Assembly (NCBI RefSeq): GCF_000212355.1
Contig: NC_015496.1
Span: 558,001 to 622,000 of the forward strand
DNA: 64,000 bases
Origin: Dokdonia sp. 4H-3-7-5
Lineage (GTDB): Bacteria; Bacteroidota; Bacteroidia; Flavobacteriales; Flavobacteriaceae
Direction: 5' to 3'
Every line of letters begins with the position of its first letter. Within the stretch, counting starts at the first letter, position 1. A program made the position numbers and the translations under genes. This document shows, piece after piece, positions 8,363-18,093 of this stretch. The notes beneath the pieces were generated by a model. The model saw only the letters and a program-made list of their open reading frames with translations, had not been told where the DNA came from and searched no databases.

Positions 8363-9610
8363 TTAGCCAATTATCTCTTGACCAAAGCCTAAAGTTTCTA
8401 AATCTTTCCAAAAATCTGGATATGACTTAGACACCACACCCGCATCATCTATCAACAATGGAACCGATAGCGCTAGTGGCGCAAAAGCCATTGCCATACG
8501 ATGATCATGATATGTCGCAATCGTAATATTCTCGTTAAGCGCTGCTTCTTGTGGCAGTAACGTAAGGTCTGTATCTGTTATCATAATCCCACCGCCTAGC
8601 TTTGTAATCTCTTCTCGTAGTGCTTCTAGCCTGTCTGTTTCTTTTATTTTGAGGGTATGCAATCCCGTAAGATGACATCCTACACCAAGTCCTAAACAGG
8701 TAACTGCTATAGTCTGCGCAATGTCTGGCGCATTTGCAAGATCCAAAGTGATTGTTTCAGGAAGTTCAAAATCTTTGGCTAGTGACAAGGTAAGTTTATC
8801 TCCACTAAATTCAGAAACTACACCTAGCTGCTTGTAAATATCTTGCAATACTGCATCACCCTGCAAGCTATCCTCTTTATAACTACTTATGGTGATAGAA
8901 GTATCTAAAGTACGCTTTCGCGAAAGCGCAACAATACTATAAAAGTACGAAGCACTACTCCAGTCTGACTCTACTGTGATTTCTCTATGCGCTCTACTCG
9001 TTCTTCCTGGTTTGATAGTTATAATCTGACCTACAAATGTAGCCTCAATGTCTAGCTGGTGTAATAGTGCTAGCGTCATGTTTATATATGGCACCGAAGT
9101 GATTTTACCATCGAGATGAATGGTAAGTCCATTTTCTAGCGCTGCTCCCATCATCATAAGTGCAGAGATATACTGGCTGCTCACATTTGCCTTGAGCGTA
9201 ACCTCACTTTTTGTGAGTTTGCTTCCTTTAATATGAAGCGGCGGATACCCATCATTTTTTACATAAGAAACCTGAGCACCTAACTGCTGCAATGCTTCTA
9301 CCAATATTGCCATAGGGCGTTGCTGCATGCGCTCGCTACCCGTGAGCAACGTCTCTCTACCTTCTTGTATAGAAAAATAAGCGGTAAGAAAACGCATTGC
9401 CGTACCTGCATGGTAAATATCTACCTCACTTTCTGTAGACGCTAGTGCCTTTTGCATCACCGCAGCATCATCACTATTTGAAATATTCTTTACTACAATA
9501 CCATCAAAGAGCGCTTGTAAAATAAGCAGTCTGTTAGTCTCACTTTTTGACCCTGTGATTTGTATCTCACCACTAGTGCTGGCTGCAGTATGTTGTACTT
9601 TTAAGAGCAT
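8363..9610 (-). CDS. aroA: 3-phosphoshikimate 1-carboxyvinyltransferase (EPSP synthase)
   Basis: 415 residues. Joins phosphoenolpyruvate to shikimate-3-phosphate, the sixth step of the chorismate pathway. Active-site landmarks: GSKSETNRLLIL (20-31; Lys and Ser that bind substrate), AGTAMRFLTAYF (PEP loop), KETDRLEALREEI and DHRMAMAFAPLAL near the C-terminus. The 16-bp palindrome falls in frame inside the gene and encodes LSRKRT in a loop between strands (after SYFYSIVA). The stop of the upstream mazG-like gene is 6 bp before the ATG, so the two are co-transcribed. Confidence 0.95.
   Translation of the reverse strand: MLLKVQHTAASTSGEIQITGSKSETNRLLILQALFDGIVVKNISNSDDAAVMQKALASTESEVDIYHAGTAMRFLTAYFSIQEGRETLLTGSERMQQRPMAILVEALQQLGAQVSYVKNDGYPPLHIKGSKLTKSEVTLKANVSSQYISALMMMGAALENGLTIHLDGKITSVPYINMTLALLHQLDIEATFVGQIITIKPGRTSRAHREITVESDWSSASYFYSIVALSRKRTLDTSITISSYKEDSLQGDAVLQDIYKQLGVVSEFSGDKLTLSLAKDFELPETITLDLANAPDIAQTIAVTCLGLGVGCHLTGLHTLKIKETDRLEALREEITKLGGGIMITDTDLTLLPQEAALNENITIATYHDHRMAMAFAPLALSVPLLIDDAGVVSKSYPDFWKDLETLGFGQEIIG
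8913..8928. repeat. 16-bp palindrome inside aroA
   Basis: Perfect copy; on the aroA strand it is read in the frame CTT TCG CGA AAG CG, giving LSRKR. Confidence 0.9.
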
Positions 9611-9616
9611 AGGCTA

Positions 9617-9943
9617 TTATTTCAATTTCTCATTATTGTGATGACGATCGTGATCACGCTTAGTCTTTATATCAAGCTTTTTATCAAAGGCTTCCTGAAG
9701 ATTAACTCCAGTCTGATTTGCCAGGCATAATACTACAAACATGACATCTGCAAGTTCCTCACCTAGATCTTTACCTTTATCACTTTCTTTCTCACTCTGC
9801 TCCCCATAGCGACGTGCGATGATGCGCGCCACTTCTCCTACCTCTTCAGTAAGCTGAGCCATATTAGTAAGTTCATTAAAATAGCGCACTCCGTGAGCTT
9901 TTATCCAATCGTCTACTGCTTGTTGTGAGTCTGAAATGTTCAT
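9617..9943 (-). CDS. MazG-like nucleotide pyrophosphohydrolase
   Basis: 108 residues, a single MazG-type helical domain. The Mg-binding EExxE...ExxD pattern is visible: TEEVGE at 32-37 and EELADVMFVVLCLANQTG at 62-79. Enzymes of this group hydrolyse (d)NTPs to monophosphates and act as house-cleaning or pool-control enzymes; the substrate is not predictable. The His-rich C-terminus (DHDRHHNNEK) is probably disordered. It sits between a DUF3857 gene and aroA, six bases before aroA. A decayed second copy lies at about 12200-12455, next to a second DUF3857 gene, so mazG and its upstream neighbour were once duplicated together. Confidence 0.88.
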   Translation of the reverse strand: MNISDSQQAVDDWIKAHGVRYFNELTNMAQLTEEVGEVARIIARRYGEQSEKESDKGKDLGEELADVMFVVLCLANQTGVNLQEAFDKKLDIKTKRDHDRHHNNEKLK

Positions 9944-9994
9944 TTAATTCATTTTATTAGTACATAGTGCAATCTATTTAAAAATATGCAGTCT

Positions 9995-11998
9995 CTAGGC
10001 TTTCTTGAAGACAACTTTCTCACTTTCTTTCTTAATAATCATCTCAAAAAAAGCTTTTAAAGATTTATAATAATCTACTGCTACTAATGGTGTATCTATA
10101 GTTCGTTGCACTGAAATAGACAAACCTGCCGTAGCGTTCGAGATATTATATTTATAAGAAGCTATACCATCCACCATAGAAACCACTAATGGTTCTGGCA
10201 GAGACTCTACAACGTAGTCCTCAGGAATACTTATATTGATGGTTATTCGATCCGAACGAGAATAATCAAAATCTACAGGTAGTGTTCTTTCATCAGACTT
10301 GAATAAATTTTCGTCTGTACTATAAAAAAAAAGTGGGTTCAAATAAATTTTATCACCTATAGTCTCAAAATAACTAGCAACATCTGCATCAAAAGATACA
10401 CTTAATGGCTTGTATGTATTTAATAAGTCAGAAACATTCAGATTTTCTATTTCTGTATCATTAAATTCTGCAGAGACTGCTGTATTAAGTTCAGTCTCTT
10501 CTTTACCATATAAAGACTTTCGCATTTCAGACGCATAATTATTTGCAAATCTATTTTTTACTGATGCACTGGCAATTCCCGTATCATCTAAATTTACATT
10601 AGCAAGGGCATAGTGTATTGCTGTTGCATTTTTTAAGCTTATTGCCTTAGATGTACCATCATCTTCAACCATTCTTCCTCCAAACCAATTGAGTAATTGA
10701 CTTTTCAATACATTAGGACTACCTAATTTATCTGAAGCATCTAACAATACTAATTCCCCTTCTATCTCTACTCCCGCTATAACAGCATTAAATCCAGTTC
10801 TCGTAGGAAAAAGGTAAATTCCATGAGATTTTGTACCTAACAAAACAGGATCTGCCTTGATTCCTGCATACTTCAACATCGACACCAGCAACAGATTAAT
10901 ATCTGCTATGTTTCCAGATTTGTTTTTGAAGGTACTAGCTGTTCCATTCTCTACAAAAATCCCGTAATTGCCATTCCACGTTATTTTATTCCTGACATAA
11001 TCATAAATCTTTATTGCCTTTTCCTTTTCGGACATTCCAGCAATTAATTTATCAACCTCATCCTTGAAAAAACTCTGTCTATTAAGTTGAGATCCAAAAT
11101 CTGAAGATTTATAAATAGTACTCGCAACCTCATCCCAGCTTGTTGTAAAAAATTCTGGTGAATCGTTAGGGAAACGAGTCATTTCTAATTCAAACTGTAA
11201 AGTAGTACGGTAATTATTTATATTACCCGCATAAGGCTCTAATTTAAGAGATGGTACATTTTTTAAATTTACTTCAGAAACATCTTCTCTATACTTTATA
11301 TTTCGAGTTCTATTTTCTGGTTGTTTAATTTTAGAAGTTGATTTTTCCTTGTAACTTATTTGAAGATTACCCTCTCGTGAACTTTTGGCAATAGAAAAAG
11401 GTACCCAACCATTACGATGAGTTTTATAAACAAGATACTCAGGGGCAGCTACAGTCATTTCTACTACATCAACAGGTATTGATTCTTGAAAGTAATACTT
11501 ATCAAAAGTGGTTAAATACGGCGACCTTATACTATATTCATATTCTATAATCGATCCGCTTTTTATATTGGGCATCGAAAAAGTTACCTTAGTATAATTC
11601 TCATTAACCTCGTCTTCGAAAATATTCTTTCTGTCTAATTTAGTTTTCTCTATTTTTCCATCAAGATTATACGTGTACGCTTTGAGACCACTTATACTTT
11701 CCGCACCTCCTGAGCCAGTATAAAGGAATATGCTAACTGATGCCCAATCATTACCTTTCTCGTTATAAATTTTTATACGATCTTGAAAATTTGTGGTTGC
11801 TGTGAAGCCCTCGTCATTAGTGTAATTGAATTTTGTTCTAAATAATCTATATAAAATTGCAGCATCAGCTTCCGGCTCATTAGGGTGCACATCTTGCATC
11901 AGTTCCTCTTTAGAGACTTTTCCAAATTTATAATTTTGTGCTAAGCAAGTTGTTGCAGATAAACTTGTAATAAAAATGAGAAGTATTAATTTATTCAT
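9995..11998 (-). CDS. exported DUF3857/transglutaminase-like protein, catalytic residues lost (copy A)
   Basis: About 667 residues from MNKLILLIFITSLSATTCLA, a clean signal peptide; an upstream ATG at 12037 would add 13 residues before the signal and is less likely. DUF3857 fills the N-terminal ~280 residues, a transglutaminase-like core the middle, and a DUF3858-type beta domain the C-terminus. The core retains the Asp segment LVLLDASDKL, but where an active enzyme reads GDCK it has SGNIADINLLLVSML, and the His position is FNAVIA. It is therefore probably a non-enzymatic scaffold or binding protein. It is the paralogue of 12468-14474; both are followed by a mazG gene, functional here. The role of this family is unknown. 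Confidence 0.85.
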   Translation of the reverse strand: MNKLILLIFITSLSATTCLAQNYKFGKVSKEELMQDVHPNEPEADAAILYRLFRTKFNYTNDEGFTATTNFQDRIKIYNEKGNDWASVSIFLYTGSGGAESISGLKAYTYNLDGKIEKTKLDRKNIFEDEVNENYTKVTFSMPNIKSGSIIEYEYSIRSPYLTTFDKYYFQESIPVDVVEMTVAAPEYLVYKTHRNGWVPFSIAKSSREGNLQISYKEKSTSKIKQPENRTRNIKYREDVSEVNLKNVPSLKLEPYAGNINNYRTTLQFELEMTRFPNDSPEFFTTSWDEVASTIYKSSDFGSQLNRQSFFKDEVDKLIAGMSEKEKAIKIYDYVRNKITWNGNYGIFVENGTASTFKNKSGNIADINLLLVSMLKYAGIKADPVLLGTKSHGIYLFPTRTGFNAVIAGVEIEGELVLLDASDKLGSPNVLKSQLLNWFGGRMVEDDGTSKAISLKNATAIHYALANVNLDDTGIASASVKNRFANNYASEMRKSLYGKEETELNTAVSAEFNDTEIENLNVSDLLNTYKPLSVSFDADVASYFETIGDKIYLNPLFFYSTDENLFKSDERTLPVDFDYSRSDRITINISIPEDYVVESLPEPLVVSMVDGIASYKYNISNATAGLSISVQRTIDTPLVAVDYYKSLKAFFEMIIKKESEKVVFKKA

Positions 11999-12199
11999 AT
12001 TGGTAATGTTTTTTTGAGCAAGGTTTTGAGTTGTCAAGCTGTGATTTTTTTATTTAAAATTTCGTGTTTTATAATAGTGGTTTTCACATAACCACTAATA
12101 TTAATAGCCATATGTGGTTATTTAAAGGCTTAGGATATCACTTTAATATCTTGATATTGTAGCAAAAATGATAATCAATCTTATTATTTATATTAAGTT

Positions 12200-12455
12200 A
12201 TACCAAAAGCCATTTGACAATTCACTCCATTTTGATTAGCCAAAAATAACACTACAATCTCCAGCTTGGCGAGCTCTTCTCCTAGACCTTTTAGTACTCT
12301 CTTTCTCACTTTTAGCCAATATCGGCAGGAATTGACCCTAGTCACCACCCTGAATTTCTCCCTTACTCAGTGAGCTGAGACACATTAGTTAGTTGATTAA
12401 AATAGCGCACTCGGTGAGCATAAATCATATCGCCTACAACTTGTTACAATTCTAA
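12200..12455 (-). pseudogene. decayed mazG-like pyrophosphohydrolase (second copy)
   Basis: No ORF, but the DNA aligns by eye over its whole length with the intact mazG at 9617-9943. The best segment, ATTAAAATAGCGCACTC (12396 region), is identical in both, followed by nearly identical GTGAGC; further matches are CAGTGAGCTGAG/CAGTAAGCTGAG, CTCCTAGACCTTT/CACCTAGATCTTT and the TTTGATTAGCCA/CTGATTTGCCA stretch. Deletions and frameshifts remove the reading frame, and the start codon region is lost. It occupies the same relative place (just downstream in reading order of nothing, just after the other DUF3857 copy A promoter region) as a remnant of a mazG-DUF3857 tandem duplication. Upstream to 12038 I see nothing else. 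Confidence 0.75.
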
Positions 12456-12467
12456 ATTATCCAGAAC

Positions 12468-14474
12468 TTATTTTTTAATAAGTACAATTTTTTGATTTTC
12501 GGCATTCATTTTACCCTCAAAAAACTTTTTAATATTTGAAAATGATGGTGGACGCATTAAAGCTGTATTAATTGTTTCTTCTAATATTATTTGTACATTT
12601 CCATTTTGAACATTAACATTTAATATATAAGATAATTCTCCTTCCTTCAAAGTAAGATTAACGGGTTTTGGCAAAGACTCAACCTTATAACCCTCTGGTA
12701 TATTTAATATAACAGACTTTCTATGCACTTTAGGGTATTCAAAATCTATTGGATACAGTCTATCTTCGCTCAAAAGTATTTTAGATTTTTCTTTTAAAAA
12801 TAATGTACTTGATACATACAATTTACTTCCAATTTTTTCAACGAATGCGTCACTCGTAAAATCAAAACCTATTGTAAATGGTCTATCTAATGATGTATTA
12901 TCGATCTTAAAATTAGAGATGTCAGCAAGCTGATACTCTGTAAATTTTCTTTCCGCAAGGTTACTTTTATCTATTAAGAGCATATCGTTTCGCATTTCCA
13001 ATGCTTCATTTAATGTCCCTCTTTGTTTATACTTTCCTTTTATGACACCATCTGCTCCCAAGGTTGCGTCTACTAAAATATCATTACGACTCTTTATTGT
13101 CGGAAATAAATTGATTTTCTTAGGAGTTGAATTTTTTCGTAGAATCAATCCCTCCCAATTTATTACACGATTAGGCAAAACACCTGGCGGCGCTAACTTT
13201 TCTGATGCATCTAGAAGTATATATTCATCATCAAGAAAAACTACTGCAAGGACATAATTAAAGCCCTCTAATGTAGGATATGACGGAACACCGTGGGCCT
13301 TTGTACTTGCAAGTACCGGATAAGCGATAAACCCCGCTTGTCGTAATAATGCGACTAAATTAAGGTTGATTTCTGCAATATTTCCACTGCCAATTTCAAA
13401 TGCTTCTTTGAGTGATTTTTCTGCAAATTTGCCGTTTTTTCCATTCCAAGCCATGGACTTCTTTATGTACTCAAAAACCTTAGAAATGGATTCTGATTTA
13501 CTTGTTCCGATCTGACGAAATCGATTCGCTTCTGCATTAAGAAATTTTCTATCACTTATTGCTTTTCCAAAATGATTATTATCAAAAATTTGTTGAGAAA
13601 CATTTTCCCAATCCGTTGAAATTTGAACTTTGTTTCCTGGTTCAATTTCATAGGAAGCTAATTCGTAAATAAGACTACCTCTATAATTCTCAATATTATT
13701 TGTAAAGTCTTCTTTTCTAAGGGCTGGCACATCAGTAAGGTCCAATGTACTTTCTAGCTGGTCAAAACTTAAGTTTGCTAAACCAGACCTATGACTAACT
13801 GAACCATATCCTCCATCAGAAGAAGTGGAGATATTTACTGATTTCCAATGATATTGATCGTTTGACTGAGAAGGTAGATAGCCTTTTTTAAATCTATTAA
13901 ATGTAAAGAAACTTGGTAAAAAAACTTCGGAATGATACTTAAGTACTGGAACATTTTCTTGGTAGACTAAATCATCAATTTTCCAAAAAGGAGAATAAAC
14001 CTCATAGCTTAACTCAAAGATACTTCCTACCTTAACATCAGGTATTGCAAAACTTACTTCATTCCAGTTGTTATTTATCTCATTAACATATATGTCCTTT
14101 TTATTTAGTTTTGTTTTTTTCAAAATCCCCTCGGTAAAAGTGTAAGTGTTTGCTTTTATATCAAAAACTCGTTCTTCTTTACCATCATTTTTATAAATTC
14201 TCACACTAATATCACCTTCATTTAAACCATCATTATTGAGAACTTTAATAACCTTATAATGTGTTGAAGCAACAAACCATCCTTCACGATCATCTTCAAT
14301 AGTAAACTTGGATGTACGGTTCTTAAAAAGAATAGCTGCAGAAGCCTTCTTTTGTAGATCTGTTAAATTAACTTCAAAATGACGTTCATTTAATTTACCA
14401 AAATTATAATTTTGAGAAATAGTTTTCTGCGCTAAAAAGCTTAGAAGGAGCAAAACTAATTGTTGTTTATTCAT
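12468..14474 (-). CDS. exported DUF3857/transglutaminase-like protein, catalytic residues lost (copy B)
   Basis: 668 residues with a signal peptide (MNKQQLVLLLLSFLAQKTIS). Same domain order as copy A: DUF3857, degenerate transglutaminase core, DUF3858-like C-terminus. Shared phrases such as NYNFGK, KTKLNKKDIY/KTKLDRKNIF, VKVGSIFELSYE/IKSGSIIEYEYS and GSGNIAEINLNLVALL/KSGNIADINLLLVSML show that the two are paralogues. The catalytic Cys position is again occupied by GNIAEI and the His position by FNYVLA, while LLDASEKL keeps the Asp. The mazG copy that should follow it is a pseudogene. Probably periplasmic or surface-attached; function unknown. Confidence 0.85.
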   Translation of the reverse strand: MNKQQLVLLLLSFLAQKTISQNYNFGKLNERHFEVNLTDLQKKASAAILFKNRTSKFTIEDDREGWFVASTHYKVIKVLNNDGLNEGDISVRIYKNDGKEERVFDIKANTYTFTEGILKKTKLNKKDIYVNEINNNWNEVSFAIPDVKVGSIFELSYEVYSPFWKIDDLVYQENVPVLKYHSEVFLPSFFTFNRFKKGYLPSQSNDQYHWKSVNISTSSDGGYGSVSHRSGLANLSFDQLESTLDLTDVPALRKEDFTNNIENYRGSLIYELASYEIEPGNKVQISTDWENVSQQIFDNNHFGKAISDRKFLNAEANRFRQIGTSKSESISKVFEYIKKSMAWNGKNGKFAEKSLKEAFEIGSGNIAEINLNLVALLRQAGFIAYPVLASTKAHGVPSYPTLEGFNYVLAVVFLDDEYILLDASEKLAPPGVLPNRVINWEGLILRKNSTPKKINLFPTIKSRNDILVDATLGADGVIKGKYKQRGTLNEALEMRNDMLLIDKSNLAERKFTEYQLADISNFKIDNTSLDRPFTIGFDFTSDAFVEKIGSKLYVSSTLFLKEKSKILLSEDRLYPIDFEYPKVHRKSVILNIPEGYKVESLPKPVNLTLKEGELSYILNVNVQNGNVQIILEETINTALMRPPSFSNIKKFFEGKMNAENQKIVLIKK

Positions 14475-14570
14475 AAAATTATGTAGGTAAATTTTTAATA
14501 TAATATGTGCCAGTGTACTCTTTCACGAAAGTGCCACAAATGCGAAATTTAATTTATAGAGACTATTTAA

Positions 14571-16472
14571 TCATTTGCTCACTAAAATCATCTTCTGCTT
14601 ATCATTGATTGCCACCTTACGTAAAAATGATCGAAATTCTTTATAATTAGATTTATCATAAGCTCCCTCGTTAAGGATTAACGATCGCTTGTAGCTTAGT
14701 GTATTTTCTGAAATCTTTTCAAACGCAATGGCATACCTCCCAAATTCTGTATCCAATGTGACATTCTCTGGTATGTATTGAACGATATAATTAGACGGAA
14801 TAACAATCTCTGTACTATCTGTATCACTAAATCCCCTGGCAACAGAGACGTCCTGTGTACGCTCAATTGCCCCTGCTGGAAAAGCAGAAAATCTATTAAA
14901 TGCATTTATAGGCACTATCATTTCTTGACCTGCTAAAGTGGCATAGTTGCGAGCCGTAAATGAAATTTTCTCAACAAAAATAGCATCGATTTTATTGTTC
15001 TTAAAGGTAAAATCCCCTAACTGTAGGTTATTTATATAATTCCAAAAATCATAGTAATACTTTTTTCTTTCATCATCGTTGTCTTTATCTAGTTTGCTCC
15101 TAACTTTATATTGGATACCGCCAGATGACATACGTACTTCTGCCATAATATCACCACTATTATTTAGTGTATATGTTCCTTTTAAATATTGAAAATTATC
15201 TTGAGCCGTATATTTTTTAGTATGAATGATCTCACCACCTTCTGGGGTGACTATTAGCACATCTCTATCATCTGTAAATCCCGCAATAAAGCCAAAAGGC
15301 ACTTGTTGATCTGTACACTCTAACCACACATAACTATTGTCTTCTTGAGGTAGTGTTAGTATAACGTGATTGCCTTGCACACTAGCAAAATCTGGGCGTA
15401 TATCTCTTTTATCTGAATCGCCATATACCACTGTATAATAGGATGGGACATTTGCAACCTCTAGCAGTGCTTTAGTATACATTGACAAAGCTTTACAATC
15501 ACCATATCCCACTTCATCTACCTTAGATGACAACATTGGTTTCCAGCCACCTATCCCTATTTGTATACTCACGTATCTCACTTTGTTTTGTACAAAATTA
15601 TACACTTTCCGAGCTCTAATAATAGGATCATCAATTCCAACTACTAATTCTTTTATAGTCTTTATTGTGTCTTCTGGCAGATCCTGAGTTCCATTCAATA
15701 GGTTATCATCCATCCATTTCCCAAATACTAACCAATCATCTGCCTTCCCATTTACACCTTCTAAATTAAATCTATCTAGGCCAAAAATGATGTGCTCAAC
15801 TATGGTATTAAAACTTGGCGCAAATGCTTCGGGAGAGACGGCCATAATATTTCTTGCCTCGATGTGTAGTGCTCCACTTTCTTCTCTTATAAAAAAATCC
15901 TTACGATCGCCTTCATGTATATATCGTAATCCAAGAGATGGATTGTAGGAAATATCGTACTCAATCTTTTGTGTGCTGCTATAATAATTAGTGTTACTAT
16001 ACACTGGCGGTATAAATGCAGTAGTTTTAGATATTTTCTCACTCTCCACAACAATTGTATAAGGATAAGAACTGGGTGTATAATTTAAATATAAAACTCT
16101 TGCATCTGAATGTAAGCTAAAACCGTCTGTAGCACTCGCATCGTTAAAATCACGCTGCTTATACTTTTTAACCTCATTACCAAGAGCATCATAAACTGTT
16201 GCCTTTATACTCTTGACCCGAGAAGAATTATCATAATAGATTGACGAACCAACATCGTTATTACCAAGTTTATTAAGCACTGTAACGATACGCTTATGAG
16301 TAGTAGCAATACGCGCTATATCTGGAATATCTATAAAATATTGATCTAATCGTACTACACTATTTGCATTGTTTGTTAACTCCTCAGGAATATCAGTTAT
16401 AGCATAGTTAAAATCTTGGCTATACATCACAGAAGTAAAGCCTAAGAGGGCAAGAAAGTAAAGAAAACGCAT
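14571..16472 (-). CDS. exported DUF3857/transglutaminase domain protein with intact catalytic triad
   Basis: About 633 residues from MRFLYFLALLGFTSVMYSQ (signal peptide); a longer start at 16505 would put 11 residues ahead of the signal. N-terminal DUF3857, then a transglutaminase-like core in which Cys (GYGDCKALSMYTKALLEV), His (GNHVILTLP) and Asp (WLECTDQQVPFG) are all present, unlike its two downstream neighbours. The C-terminal third is a DUF3858-type beta region. Members are common, often in multiple copies, in Bacteroidota; substrates are unknown, and protease or cross-linking roles are only assumed from the fold. The gene follows dtd by 63 bp. A degenerate copy of the 16-bp palindrome (CTCTTTCACGAAAGTG, ~14518-14533) lies just past its stop. 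Confidence 0.87.
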   Translation of the reverse strand: MRFLYFLALLGFTSVMYSQDFNYAITDIPEELTNNANSVVRLDQYFIDIPDIARIATTHKRIVTVLNKLGNNDVGSSIYYDNSSRVKSIKATVYDALGNEVKKYKQRDFNDASATDGFSLHSDARVLYLNYTPSSYPYTIVVESEKISKTTAFIPPVYSNTNYYSSTQKIEYDISYNPSLGLRYIHEGDRKDFFIREESGALHIEARNIMAVSPEAFAPSFNTIVEHIIFGLDRFNLEGVNGKADDWLVFGKWMDDNLLNGTQDLPEDTIKTIKELVVGIDDPIIRARKVYNFVQNKVRYVSIQIGIGGWKPMLSSKVDEVGYGDCKALSMYTKALLEVANVPSYYTVVYGDSDKRDIRPDFASVQGNHVILTLPQEDNSYVWLECTDQQVPFGFIAGFTDDRDVLIVTPEGGEIIHTKKYTAQDNFQYLKGTYTLNNSGDIMAEVRMSSGGIQYKVRSKLDKDNDDERKKYYYDFWNYINNLQLGDFTFKNNKIDAIFVEKISFTARNYATLAGQEMIVPINAFNRFSAFPAGAIERTQDVSVARGFSDTDSTEIVIPSNYIVQYIPENVTLDTEFGRYAIAFEKISENTLSYKRSLILNEGAYDKSNYKEFRSFLRKVAINDKQKMILVSK

Positions 16473-16535
16473 TAATTGATTGATGATTGATGAATTATGC
16501 GCCAAAGTAGGACTTAAAGAATTATCCTACAAGAA

Positions 16536-16988
16536 TTAAATACGGTTTTTTGTATCAATCACAATCGTAACAGGCCCATCATTAAGCAATTGAACCTTCA
16601 TATCTGCACCAAACTCTCCTGTATACGTAGGTTTAGTACGCTTTCGCGAAAGCGTACTTACAAACTCCTCATACATAGGGATTGCCTTATCTGGTCGTGC
16701 TGCTTCTAAAAATGAAGGACGGTTGCCCTTCTTGGTACTCGCATATAACGTAAACTGGCTAATCACCAAAATGTCTCCATCTACATCACCTACAGAAAGG
16801 TTCATTGCGCCATCATTATCACTAAAAATTCGTAGGCCAATTATTTTATTTGTGAGCCACTCAATATCATTTATCGTGTCATCATGAGTAACACCTAGCA
16901 GCACAAGTAACCCTTGGTTTATCTCAGATTTTACAATTCCGTCTATAGTGACAGAGGCTTCTGTTACTCGCTGAATTACTGCCTTCAT
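16536..16988 (-). CDS. dtd: D-aminoacyl-tRNA deacylase
   Basis: 150 residues (E. coli 145). Hydrolyses D-amino acids, and misacylated Gly, from tRNA. Diagnostic motifs: [17 protein letters not shown] at the start, [18 protein letters not shown] (the SQxT active-site loop, ~77-94) and [10 protein letters not shown] at the C-terminus (GPVT cross-subunit motif). The segment [10 protein letters not shown] is encoded by the 16-bp palindrome and lies in the loop before TGEFGADM, where E. coli has a sequence of nearly the same length. Start is two bases after the rsgA stop, so rsgA and dtd are co-transcribed. Confidence 0.95.
   Translation of the reverse strand: MKAVIQRVTEASVTIDGIVKSEINQGLLVLLGVTHDDTINDIEWLTNKIIGLRIFSDNDGAMNLSVGDVDGDILVISQFTLYASTKKGNRPSFLEAARPDKAIPMYEEFVSTLSRKRTKPTYTGEFGADMKVQLLNDGPVTIVIDTKNRI
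16639..16654. repeat. 16-bp palindrome inside dtd (part of a 24-bp perfect palindrome)
   Basis: Symmetry extends to 16635-16658 (AGTA and TACT flanks). Encodes LSRKR in the dtd frame, the same frame as in aroA. Confidence 0.9.
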
Positions 16989-16990
16989 TA

Positions 16991-17947
16991 TTATTGCTCT
17001 TCTGGGTAGTGATCTTTTCTGTAATGCTGTTCGTCATCCCCTTCTAGCATTTGGGTATAACTTTTATAACGCGACCAGTGGAGTTCATCATTATCTAGCG
17101 CTTCTTTTACAGCACATTTAGGTTCTTCGAGGTGTAAACAATTATTGAATTTACACTCGCTTTTTAAAGCGAAAAACTCAGGAAAATAGTCTCCTATTTC
17201 TTCACGTTCCATATCTACAATTCCAAAACCTTTAATTCCAGGAGTATCTATAATTCGTGCGTCAAAATGTAGATCAAACATCTCTGCAAAAGTTGTCGTG
17301 TGTTGTCCTTGACTGTGCTGTACGCTAATTTGCTTTGTTTTGAGATCTAAGGTAGGTTCGATAGCATTTACCAGCGTAGATTTTCCTACTCCAGAATGAC
17401 CTGTAAACATACACGTCTTACCCATCATCATCTCCTTTACAGTATCGATATTCTTTCCTGTAATTGCCGAAATGCCTACACACTCATACCCTATCTCACG
17501 ATACATTGCCGCAAGATATTTTATCTCCATGATTTCCTCTTCGTTATACGTATCAATCTTATTAAAAAGTAAAACCGCTTTAATATGATAAGCCTCTGCA
17601 GTTACCAGAAAACGATCTATAAAAGCCGTAAAAGTAGGCGGATTATTGAGTGTCACTAGTAAGAACACGGTGTCTACGTTACTTGCAATGATATGAGTTT
17701 GTTTAGAGAGGTTTACAGACTTACGTACAATGTAGTTATCTCTATCGTGTATTTTTGTAATCACGCCTGTCTCTACATCACTTTTGGTGTCAAGATCAAA
17801 ATCTACAACATCACCTACCGAAACTGGGTTTGTACTCTTAATTCCTTGAATACGGAATTTTCCTTTTATTCTACATTCAAACCACTGGCCGTCATCCGCT
17901 TTTACGGTGTACCAACTTCCAGTAGATTTATATACAGTTCCTGTCAT
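16991..17947 (-). CDS. rsgA: ribosome small-subunit-dependent GTPase RsgA
   Basis: 318 residues. A circularly permuted GTPase that assists 30S maturation: an OB-fold N-terminus (1-70), then the GTPase motifs in permuted order G4 (NKID, 129-132), G1 (GHSGVGKST, 183-191), G3 (DTPGIKGFG), and a C-terminal zinc finger with CKFNNCLH and the following Cys. All motifs are intact. The ATG at 17945-17947 gives the usual [13 protein letters not shown] start. First gene of the rsgA-dtd pair, possibly extending to the DUF3857 gene downstream. Confidence 0.96.
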   Translation of the reverse strand: MTGTVYKSTGSWYTVKADDGQWFECRIKGKFRIQGIKSTNPVSVGDVVDFDLDTKSDVETGVITKIHDRDNYIVRKSVNLSKQTHIIASNVDTVFLLVTLNNPPTFTAFIDRFLVTAEAYHIKAVLLFNKIDTYNEEEIMEIKYLAAMYREIGYECVGISAITGKNIDTVKEMMMGKTCMFTGHSGVGKSTLVNAIEPTLDLKTKQISVQHSQGQHTTTFAEMFDLHFDARIIDTPGIKGFGIVDMEREEIGDYFPEFFALKSECKFNNCLHLEEPKCAVKEALDNDELHWSRYKSYTQMLEGDDEQHYRKDHYPEEQ

Positions 17948-18093
17948 ACGTTTGTGTCAGGTACAAAAATACCTTCTTTTTAGTTACTCACTAGAATTAT
18001 TAGAAAAACTACTTGCCATAATTTTAAGAATTGTAGGAATTTACAGCAAGATTTTAATATTTTAGCGCAATAAATCAATCAAAAATTATATTA

